Source: Dactylosporangium sucinum
GTDB lineage: Bacteria > Actinomycetota > Actinomycetes > Mycobacteriales > Micromonosporaceae
DNA: 64,000 bases
NCBI RefSeq assembly: GCF_014647515.1
Contig: NZ_BMPI01000002.1
Span: 47,451 to 111,450 of the forward strand
Direction of reading: 5' to 3'
Positions 57,941 to 64,000 of this stretch are shown here, in pieces; within the stretch, counting starts at the first letter, position 1; each line of letters opens with the position of its first letter. Below the pieces are notes generated by a model that was given only the letters and a program-made list of their open reading frames with translations, was not told the DNA's origin and ran no database searches. Position numbers and translations under genes: made by a program.

Positions 57941-58204
57941 CCTCCCCCAGCCGCCCGCACCGACCTGCCCAGCCGCACCGCCGGGCCTGCCCGGCCGCAC
58001 CGCCGGGCCTGCCCCGCGAACCCCTGCCAGCCGCACTCGCCGGACCCCGGCGTGCGGGCCCTCCAGCTGGTCGGACCGCGCGCATCTTCCCGCCTCCGAC
58101 GCCGCACCACCCACCTCCCCCCGGCACCGCGCGTTCGGTGGGAACGACGACGGCCGATCCACTCGCGCTTCGAGTCGATCGGCCGATGCGTCTCGTGCGG
58201 TCGG
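57941..58204. other. Gene-free gap between two convergent mycosin genes
   Basis: The left half has short iterated units of the type CCGGGCCTGCCC without coding character. The right half carries a hairpin (58152-58184). No gene is supported. Confidence 0.55.
58152..58184. repeat. Intergenic palindrome, type E
   Basis: Arms 58152-58165 and 58171-58184 pair over 14 bases with one mismatch and a 5-base loop; the arm begins GGCCGATC. It lies between convergent genes and could end transcription on both sides. Confidence 0.7.
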
Positions 58205-59893
58205 TCAGCCCGTGGGCGGTGCCGCCGGCGGCTGGTCCTGCGGGCGCCCGGGCGGCGGGTTGCCGTACGCGCCCGTGTGGTCCGGCTGGGCCGCGAACAT
58301 GCCCGAATGGCCCCCGACCGGTCCGGTGTGCTGACCCGTCGCCTGCTCCCAGCCGGCCGTCGCGGGCCCATCACCGCGCTGTGGCGGGCCGGGCGGCGGG
58401 CCGAACCCGTGCCCCGGCTGCCCGGTCTGACCGGCCGGCCCCGGCTGCCCGAAGCCGGCTGTTCCAGGGCCGCCCGGCGGGCCCGGGTGACCGAAGCCGG
58501 CCGTGCCGGGGCCGCCGGGCGGGCCTGGGTGACCGGAGCCGGCCGTTCCCGGGCCGCCGGGCTGGCCCGGTGGACCGAAGCCGCCCGGCCCGCCGGGCGG
58601 GCCGTAGCCGGGCGGACCGGAGAATCCGGGGCCGGGCGGGCCCGGAGGCGGGAAGCGGCCCGGCGGTGGCGCCTGCGGGCCGCGAGCGCGCCGGCGGGCC
58701 GCCGCGCGGACCGGCAGGATGATCGCCAGCGCGACCGCCAGGATGCAGAACAGCCCGACGCCCGCGGCGATCGCCGTGCGGACCGCGGGGGTGCCGAACG
58801 ACTTGTCGGAGCCGGTCGGGGCGGTCGTGGCCGCGGTCGACGCCGAGGTTGCCGGGCCCAGCGGATCGGCGGTCACCGCCGGCACGTCGGCCGTCAACGC
58901 CGCCACCGGGTCCACGACGCCGTTGCCGAACACCGGGTCGCGGCCGGGCTGTCCCTTGTCCTGGGCCGTCTTGAACAGGCGGTTGACGACGTTGGCGGCG
59001 TCCATGTCCGGGTACTTCGACCAGATCAGCGCCAGGACGCCCGACACGATCGCGGTGGAGCCGCTGGTCCCGCTGCTCTGGCCGTAGCCGGACTTGATCT
59101 TCGATGTCGGGGCCGCGGCGACGAGGTCCTGGGCCGGAGCGGCGATGTCGACCGTCTCGTCGGCGATCGAGCCCGACCAGGCGGTGCCGTCGCGGTTGGT
59201 GCCGCCGACCGTGATGACGCCCGCATAGCTGCCCGGGATCGGGACCTTCGTGTCGCCCTGGGTGCGGTTGCCGCCCGCGGCGACGATGATGGCGCCCTTC
59301 GAGCGGGCGTACGCGATCGCGTCGATGTCCGGCTGGCGCGGGCCGCTCGTCGGGTTGGCGATCGACATGTTGATGATCTTCGCGCCGTGGTCGACCGCGT
59401 AGCGGATCGGCGCCGACAGGTCGGTCGGCTTCGCGCCCGGGTCGGCGGTCTCCTCGTACGGGATCGCGATCGGCAGGATCTTCGCCCGCGGCGCGATGCC
59501 GAGCGCGTGGTTCGCGCCGCCACCGCGCGCCGCGATGAGCGACGCCATCCGCGTGCCGTGGCCCTGCCGGTCGGTCGAGCCGTCGGCCTGCCCGGCGCCG
59601 GGCATCGCGACGCCCGGGAGCACCGCGCCGGCCAGGTCCGGGTGCTTCGCGTCGACGCCGCCGTCGATGACCGCGACCGTGACGCCGTCGCCCTTGGCGG
59701 TCTGCTGGGCCTTCACGACGCCGAGCGTGTCGAGGAAGTACTGCATCTCGCGGATCGTCTCGGCGTGGGCCGCGCCCGGCACGGCCAGCGCACCGGCGAG
59801 GCCGCCGAGCACGCTCATGACCAGCGCCGCCACCGCCGCGGTCAGGCGGTGCCGCCGGCGCGGGGCCGGCGGCGTGCCGTTCGTCCGTCCCAT
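58205..59893 (-). CDS. mycP: Type VII secretion-associated serine protease, mycosin (second copy)
   Basis: A 562-residue exported subtilase. Signal peptide about 1-44 (AALVMSVLGGLAGALAV, cleavage after AHA). S8 domain about 50-325 with D77 (VAVIDGGVD), H112 (RQGHGTRMAS) and the Ser in SSGTSGSTAIVSG (S277). The residues after the Ser are Gly-Ser-Thr instead of the common Met/Phe-Ala-Ala, an unusual active-site surround. One helix (about 368-390) precedes a long Pro/Gly-rich C-terminal tail (about 400-562) with three near-identical repeats HPGPPGGPGTAGFG. The start overlaps the stop of the PPE-like gene (TGATG), so it belongs to the secretion operon. Confidence 0.88.
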   Translation of the reverse strand: MGRTNGTPPAPRRRHRLTAAVAALVMSVLGGLAGALAVPGAAHAETIREMQYFLDTLGVVKAQQTAKGDGVTVAVIDGGVDAKHPDLAGAVLPGVAMPGAGQADGSTDRQGHGTRMASLIAARGGGANHALGIAPRAKILPIAIPYEETADPGAKPTDLSAPIRYAVDHGAKIINMSIANPTSGPRQPDIDAIAYARSKGAIIVAAGGNRTQGDTKVPIPGSYAGVITVGGTNRDGTAWSGSIADETVDIAAPAQDLVAAAPTSKIKSGYGQSSGTSGSTAIVSGVLALIWSKYPDMDAANVVNRLFKTAQDKGQPGRDPVFGNGVVDPVAALTADVPAVTADPLGPATSASTAATTAPTGSDKSFGTPAVRTAIAAGVGLFCILAVALAIILPVRAAARRRARGPQAPPPGRFPPPGPPGPGFSGPPGYGPPGGPGGFGPPGQPGGPGTAGSGHPGPPGGPGTAGFGHPGPPGGPGTAGFGQPGPAGQTGQPGHGFGPPPGPPQRGDGPATAGWEQATGQHTGPVGGHSGMFAAQPDHTGAYGNPPPGRPQDQPPAAPPTG

Positions 59894-61221
59894 CAACCCA
59901 GCACCGAGGGCGGGGCCTCGCTGTCCGAGCCCCACACGTCCTCGTCCTCCTGCAGCCACGTGTTGTGGTCCTCGCCGTCTCCGTTGCCGTGTCCCGCGCC
60001 GCCGTGCGGCATCATGCCGAGGCCGCCGCGCGCGCCGCCCAGGCCCTTGCCGCCCGCGCCGCCGCCCTTGACGCCACCGCGTCCGGCGCCCGCGCCGGTG
60101 ACCCCGCGGCCGGCACCCCCGCCGATGCCCATGCCGGGCATCATGCCGCCGAGCCCGCCCGCGCCGCCGGCCTTCAGGCCACCGGCACCGAGGCCGCCAC
60201 CGCCGAGCCCGCCACCGCCGCCGCCGAGCCCGCCGACGCCGGGGCCCAGCCCGCCGGAGCCCGGGTTGCCGAGCCCGCCGATGCCGCCGCCGCCCGCGCC
60301 GGCCAGGCCGGTGCCGGGCGGGTCGCCGAGGTTGGGGTCGGTGGTGCTGGGGTTGGTGAAGTCCGGGTTGCCGAGATCGGGGTTCTTGCTCGGGTCGGTG
60401 ATCCCGGGGCCGCCGATCTTCGGGTCGCCCATGCCCTTGCCGAGGTCCGGCACGCCGCCCGGGCCGCCCGGAAGCTTCGGGTCGGTCGGGTCGAACGGCT
60501 CGGGGTCGCGCGGGTCGTCGAAGCCGGTCGTGTTGGCGCCCGGCATGTGCGACATCGTGTTGGAGTGCTGGCCGGCCAGCGCCTGATAGGCGTCCTTGGC
60601 CTTGTCGTCCTGGGTGGAGATCCAGTCGCGCAGCTTGTGCGACGCCCAGTCCCAGGTGAAGAACTCGCGCGCCTCGTCGTACCACTTGTTGCCGTAGACG
60701 GGCAGCAGCGTGTCGTAGATGCCGCCGGCGAACCACGGGCCGGAGACCTTGCCGTTGGCGATGTACCCGTTCTTGGCGGCCATCACCTCGTAGGCCATGT
60801 CGTCCGGGATCGGGATCTTGTCGATCGCCGTGCGCAGGTTGCCGGCCGCCTGGTCCAGGTAGTGCGGCAGGTTGTCGAGCTCGCTGTAGATCCCCTTGAT
60901 CTTCTTGATCATGTCGGAGATGTGCCGGCGGTACTCCTCGCCGCCCGCGCCCTTCCAGTGCTCGAGGTCCTTGTTGACCTCGGTCAGGACGCGCTCCACC
61001 TCGTGGACGCGGCGCAGCAGCTCGCGCCACTCGTCGGCCGCCTGCTCGATCGCGGCCGGGTTGCCGGGGATGACGACCATCGCGATGACGTCTTCCCAGG
61101 ACGGGTCCTTCTCGTTGGCGTACGCCGTGCCGAACGTCGAGGCCCAGAATCCGTTGTTGCCCTCGTTGGGGTTCTCGTACTGCGTGGTGCCCAGGTCCCC
61201 CGGGTCGGTTCCGCCACCCAT
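59893..61221 (-). CDS. PPE/WXG100-like type VII secreted protein with Gly-rich C-terminus
   Basis: A 442-residue protein. The N-terminal helical region (about 45-150) has AADEWRELLRRVHEVERVL and KDLEHWKGAGGEEYRRHI; W-x-G in a turn between two long helices is the WXG100/PPE hallmark. The middle (about 150-225) is helical and Trp-rich (GPWFAGGIYDTLLPVYGNKWYDEA). The C-terminal half is Gly-rich with repeats GLGG and GGGLGAG and ends with an acidic stretch (LQEDEDVWGSDSE). It is probably an ESX substrate. The gene lies between a hypothetical gene and the mycosin, overlapping the latter. Confidence 0.78.
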   Translation of the reverse strand: MGGGTDPGDLGTTQYENPNEGNNGFWASTFGTAYANEKDPSWEDVIAMVVIPGNPAAIEQAADEWRELLRRVHEVERVLTEVNKDLEHWKGAGGEEYRRHISDMIKKIKGIYSELDNLPHYLDQAAGNLRTAIDKIPIPDDMAYEVMAAKNGYIANGKVSGPWFAGGIYDTLLPVYGNKWYDEAREFFTWDWASHKLRDWISTQDDKAKDAYQALAGQHSNTMSHMPGANTTGFDDPRDPEPFDPTDPKLPGGPGGVPDLGKGMGDPKIGGPGITDPSKNPDLGNPDFTNPSTTDPNLGDPPGTGLAGAGGGGIGGLGNPGSGGLGPGVGGLGGGGGGLGGGGLGAGGLKAGGAGGLGGMMPGMGIGGGAGRGVTGAGAGRGGVKGGGAGGKGLGGARGGLGMMPHGGAGHGNGDGEDHNTWLQEDEDVWGSDSEAPPSVLG

Positions 61222-61230
61222 GTCAGCCGC

Positions 61231-61782
61231 CTACACCGCCGTCGTCTTCGGGTTGCCCGAGCCGGACCCGTCGAGCGGGCCGGGCGCGAGGATCTGCACG
61301 TCGTCGTCCTCGTGCGGCTCCTGCGCGATCGGCGACGTCGGGTTGGTGTTGTCCACCGCGTCCTGGTCCTTGACCTTGTACGTGCCGGTGCCCTCGTCGA
61401 GGAGCCGCTTGATGTCGGCCATGCTGGCCCGGTTCTGCTCCTCGGTGCTGCGGTAGTTCTGCGCGATCTTCTTGGTCGGCTCGATGAGCTCACCGATCGT
61501 CTTGGCGAGGTTGTGCAGGCTCTCGTTGACCGACTTGTAGGCCGAGCTCGCCTTGGCCTGGACACCGTAGGCGCTGTAGAAACCGCCGAACGGGGTCGCC
61601 TGGGCGTTGAGCTTGACGTCCACGTCGTCCATGTCGACGCCGCTGACGTCGAGGTGGGCCTTGATGTTCGTCATGTAGCCGATGCAGTCTGTCTCGACGT
61701 ACCGCTGGAGCGTGTCCAGGAGCGGCGGCAGCTTCTCGATCTGCTCGACGTCGACCTTGGAGTTCTCGGGCAAGGCAACCAA
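61231..61782 (-). CDS. Hypothetical helical protein of the type VII locus
   Basis: Not recognised as a named family. The 183-residue protein starts LPENSKVDVEQIEKLPPLLDTLQ and has two long amphipathic helices (about 10-60, 78-135) with a turn near 65-75 (ATPFGGFYSAYG) that could replace W-x-G. The C-terminus is acidic and disordered (about 140-183). No signal peptide. It may be an ESX substrate or a chaperone of the PPE-like protein encoded 9 bases downstream. The start is uncertain; TTG at 61782 is preferred for GAGGATGG at about 9 bases before it. Confidence 0.65.
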   Translation of the reverse strand: MVALPENSKVDVEQIEKLPPLLDTLQRYVETDCIGYMTNIKAHLDVSGVDMDDVDVKLNAQATPFGGFYSAYGVQAKASSAYKSVNESLHNLAKTIGELIEPTKKIAQNYRSTEEQNRASMADIKRLLDEGTGTYKVKDQDAVDNTNPTSPIAQEPHEDDDVQILAPGPLDGSGSGNPKTTAV

Positions 61783-61906
61783 CGTGACTCGCCATCCTCT
61801 CGCTCATGCGCTCGCTCGTGCCCGATGAGCGCTTTCCCCGTGAAGCCGATCGGCGTGGCACCAGAGGCGCCACGCCGATCCGGACTGGGTGGCCCGCCGA
61901 GCCGAA

Positions 61907-62188
61907 CTACCGCCAGACCCGGGCGTTGTTCATCTCGGTCGTGATGTAGTTCTGCCGCGCGATGCCGACGCCGCCACCGATCTCGTTGAGCAGCGCGTTC
62001 ATGTCGGCCACGGCCGAGTCCCACGCCGCCTGGTGCTGGTTGTAGGCCTCGCGGTCCTGACCGTCCCAGGTCATCGACTGCAGCTTGCGACGCAGCGTGT
62101 CGAGCTCGGTGTCGATCGTCTTGGAGATGGCCTGGATCTGGGCCGAGGCCTGGTCCATCTTCTCGTAGTTAGTCTCGAAGTACGTCAT
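61907..62188 (-). CDS. WXG100 family type VII secretion protein (ESAT-6-like)
   Basis: A 93-residue helical hairpin with the turn motif W-D-G-Q (SMTWDGQDREAYNQHQ) at about 41-44. Length and layout match ESAT-6/CFP-10 proteins. It probably pairs with the WXG100 protein encoded just upstream, and the dimer is exported by the EccC-driven machine. The C-terminal end (ITTEMNNARVW) lacks a clear YxxxD/E signal, which the partner may supply. RBS-like GAGGG precedes it. Confidence 0.92.
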   Translation of the reverse strand: MTYFETNYEKMDQASAQIQAISKTIDTELDTLRRKLQSMTWDGQDREAYNQHQAAWDSAVADMNALLNEIGGGVGIARQNYITTEMNNARVWR

Positions 62189-62213
62189 CGAAGGAACCCT
62201 CCGCTCTCGGCCG

Positions 62214-62528
62214 TCAGTAGTTCAGCGCGGTGTTGTACTTGTTCATCATCGCGGCCTGCTCTTCCTCGTTGGCCTGGTGCGTGTTCGCACCCTTGTCGAG
62301 GAGGTCCGCGATGTCGCTGAGCGCCTTGAGCAGCTTGTTCGTGTCGCCGTCCCAGCGCCGCATCACCGACTCGAAACCGGCTGAGGCCTGGCCCTTCCAT
62401 GCGGCGACAAGGTCGTCGATCTGGTTGCGCAGATCGGACAGCTTGCCGTTGACGGTGTCGTGCGTGCTGCGAACGTCCTTCGCAGCAGCGTGCATGGTCG
62501 CAGAATCGACTCTCATCGGCTGCGTCAC
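62214..62528 (-). CDS. WXG100 family type VII secretion protein (CFP-10-like)
   Basis: A 104-residue helical hairpin with W-K-G-Q (LVAAWKGQASAGFES) at about 44-47. It forms the second half of the presumed ESX heterodimer, 25 bases upstream of its partner gene. The C-terminal helix (ANEEEQAAMMNKYNTALNY) has a Tyr-x3-x-like element that may resemble the secretion signal. GTG at 62528 is used; ATG at 62516 is an alternative. The promoter region 148 bases long upstream contains a perfect palindrome. Confidence 0.92.
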   Translation of the reverse strand: MTQPMRVDSATMHAAAKDVRSTHDTVNGKLSDLRNQIDDLVAAWKGQASAGFESVMRRWDGDTNKLLKALSDIADLLDKGANTHQANEEEQAAMMNKYNTALNY

Positions 62529-62549
62529 GCCAACTCACCCCTTCCTGGA

Positions 62550-62565
62550 TTGTCCCGCGGGACAA
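62550..62565. promoter_or_regulatory. TTGTCCCGCGGGACAA palindrome upstream of the WXG100 genes
   Basis: A perfect 16-base palindrome 22 bases before the GTG of the first WXG100 gene. Position and symmetry fit a repressor site that controls the secretion operon. Confidence 0.55.
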
Positions 62566-62676
62566 GACACCCGGAGCAACCCCCGTACGGTGGCGCCGCG
62601 GTCATCGACGTTGGTGTTTCCAATGCGACGGTATCGGACAATGGCAAGGTCGCGCAGCCCGCGACCGTTGACATCA

Positions 62677-64000
62677 TTACACAGGATCGATCCATGCGGT
62701 CTGGACGAGCTGGCGGCCGTCGCTCCTGCGCACGAGGGTACCGCGCCCCGGCGGCTGCGGGCTGGGTCGAAGATCACCGAACAGCGGCCCCTCCTCGCGG
62801 TTGCCCGACATGAGGAACCCCGGGGCGTCCAGCTCCCGCAGGCGCTGGATGACCGGTTCGTACAGGGCCCGCGCCGCGCCGCCGACCCGGCGGGTCAGGA
62901 TGAGGTGCAGCCCGACGTCGCGCGCCTGCGGCAGCAGCTCCAGCAGCTGCGAGATCGGGTTGTTGCCGGGCAGCGCCACCAGGTCGTAGTCGTCGACCAG
63001 GATGTAGAGGTCCGGGCCCCGCCACCAGCTGCGGTTGCGCAGCTGCTCGGGCGTCACGTCGGACCCGGGCAGCCGGGCCTGGATCGCGCCGCGCAGGTCG
63101 CCGATCATCCCGCCGAGCGCCGAGTGCGACGGCGCATAGTCCAGGAGGTACTCCTGGTCGACCACGCCGAGCAGGCTGCGCCGGAAGTCGGCGACGAAGA
63201 TCCGCGCCTCGTCGCGCGTCTTGGTCTCGATGATGCTGCGGGCGATGAGCCGCAGCAGCGCCGTCTTGCCCGACTCCGCGTCGCCGAGCACGATCAGGTG
63301 CGGCTCGGCCGCGAAGTCGAGGTGCACGGGCGCGAGGTGCGTCTCGTTGATGCCGATCGGCACGCCCGACTGGGGCCGCTGCGCGACGAGCTTCGCCAGC
63401 TCGGTCACCTGCAGCACCTTCGGCAGCAGGCGCACCGGCGGCGCCGGCTGGAACGGCCACGCCTCGCGCACCTGGCGGATTAGGTCGGCGGCGCCGGCCG
63501 CGAGGTCCTCGACCCCCTCACCGCCCTCGATGCGCGGCAGCGCGGTGAGGAAGTGCAGCTTGTCGCCGGTGAGGCCGCGGCCCGGGGTGCCGGCCGGCAC
63601 GTTCTGCGCGGCCCGCCGGTCGATCTCGGACTCGGCCGGGTCGCCGAGCCGCAGCTCGACGCGCGTGCCCATCAGGTCGCGCAGGTTGCTGCGCAGCTCG
63701 GCCCAGCGGTTCGCGGCGATGACGACGTGGATGCCGAAGCCGAGCCCCCGCGCGGCGAGCGAGGTGATCCGCGGCTCCAGCTCCTCGTAGTGCTCGCGCA
63801 CGGTGCCCCAGCCGTCGACGACGAGGAACACGTCGCCGAACGGGTCGTCGGCGATGTCGCCGGCGTTGCGGGACCTGCGGTACGCCTGCATCGACTCCAC
63901 GCCGAGCTCGGTGAACCTGGCCTCGCGCTCGTCGATGAGGGCCGCCACCTCGGCGACCGTGCGCCGCACGGCCTCGCCCTCGCGGCGGCCGGCGACGCCG
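62677..64000 (-). CDS. eccC: EccC-type type VII secretion ATPase, C-terminal part
   Basis: The frame is open to the window edge, so only the C-terminal ~440 residues are seen. They include the end of one FtsK/SpoIIIE-like ATPase domain (Walker B FLVVDGWGTV, then IHVVIAANRWAELRS) and a complete last domain with Walker A LGDAESGKTALLRLI and Walker B LYILVDDYDLVALP, and LILTRRVGGAARALYEPV. The arrangement matches the D2-D3 part of EccC, the motor that recognises WXG100 C-termini. It lies 148 bases upstream of the WXG100 pair on the same strand, with an intervening promoter region. Confidence 0.9.
   Translation of the reverse strand, partial: GVAGRREGEAVRRTVAEVAALIDEREARFTELGVESMQAYRRSRNAGDIADDPFGDVFLVVDGWGTVREHYEELEPRITSLAARGLGFGIHVVIAANRWAELRSNLRDLMGTRVELRLGDPAESEIDRRAAQNVPAGTPGRGLTGDKLHFLTALPRIEGGEGVEDLAAGAADLIRQVREAWPFQPAPPVRLLPKVLQVTELAKLVAQRPQSGVPIGINETHLAPVHLDFAAEPHLIVLGDAESGKTALLRLIARSIIETKTRDEARIFVADFRRSLLGVVDQEYLLDYAPSHSALGGMIGDLRGAIQARLPGSDVTPEQLRNRSWWRGPDLYILVDDYDLVALPGNNPISQLLELLPQARDVGLHLILTRRVGGAARALYEPVIQRLRELDAPGFLMSGNREEGPLFGDLRPSPQPPGRGTLVRRSDGRQLVQTAWIDPV

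Noticed and set aside
55690..58560. Clustered short repeats suggestive of a CRISPR array
   Set aside because: They are in-frame repeats coding for Pro/Gln- and Pro/Gly-rich tails, without regular unique spacers.
61490..61873. ATG-initiated frame with a good RBS overlapping the hypothetical type VII protein
   Set aside because: The ATG at the RBS opens a different frame with no family resemblance; the TTG-initiated frame has long amphipathic helices and fits the operon.
1..64000. tRNA, rRNA, insertion sequences and integrase genes
   Set aside because: No transposase motif, tRNA-like cloverleaf or rRNA stretch was noticed on either strand while reading; without a covariance search small RNAs cannot be excluded.

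Overview
The window looks like a piece of a linear or circular actinomycete chromosome, most probably from the Micromonosporaceae. The evidence is very high G+C content, frequent GTG and TTG starts, many apparently leaderless genes, two ECF-type sigma factor units, a SARP/AfsR-like regulator, a DUF5997 gene beside a lone LysR substrate-binding domain, and an ESX-like type VII secretion locus. The family assignment is inference; no rRNA, tRNA, CRISPR array, transposase or prophage gene was recognised.

Layout, left to right. 1-5.4 kb: the C-terminal part of a secreted carbohydrate-binding protein, a secreted GH5 mannanase with CBM2, an ECF sigma factor coupled to a membrane protein, and a divergent DUF5997/LysR-domain pair. 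5.6-11.5 kb: Crp-nuclease pair, TetR regulator, MerR-old yellow enzyme unit with a textbook MerR promoter, and the potassium transporter Kup. 11.7-15.9 kb: a tightly coupled operon of a cellulose-synthase-like GT2, a secreted GH26 and a GT39-like membrane transferase, a candidate beta-mannan or beta-glucan system. 16.0-22.5 kb (minus strand): a coupled operon of a secreted protein, a NicO metal transporter and a 1,652-residue secreted metallophosphoesterase with three unrecognised Cys-paired modules. 22.6-24.3 kb: a KhtTU-like K+/H+ antiporter. 24.5-27.1 kb: a SARP-NTPase regulator with heptamer repeats upstream. 27.4-33.0 kb: a sugar ABC importer, intracellular GH5 and ROK repressor, with a palindrome over the promoter -10 box.

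33-40 kb is mixed: GNAT, a lipoprotein M1 peptidase, a PPOX-class enzyme, a secreted metzincin-like protease, a remnant of an NB-ARC protein, and a SigE-family sigma factor with a membrane partner. 40.0-53.5 kb (minus strand) is a nearly continuous array: a polyprenyl-phosphate sugar transferase, four GT4 glycosyltransferases, a flippase, a Tat-exported beta-helix protein and an O-antigen-ligase-like polymerase make an exopolysaccharide pathway, followed by a YbaB-containing group of small genes. A divergent LCP-family protein may attach the polymer to the wall. 54.9-64 kb is a type VII secretion locus: proline-rich membrane protein, two tail-to-tail mycosins, a PPE-like glycine-rich protein, an unrecognised partner, two WXG100 proteins and the C-terminal part of EccC running off the end.

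The non-coding signals are informative. At least eleven genes show TANNNT followed by 6 or 7 bases and then the start codon, which predicts leaderless transcripts and was used to choose several starts. A family of large intergenic palindromes with unrelated arm sequences, and a 17-base element paired in two operon gaps, are not explained by the genes.
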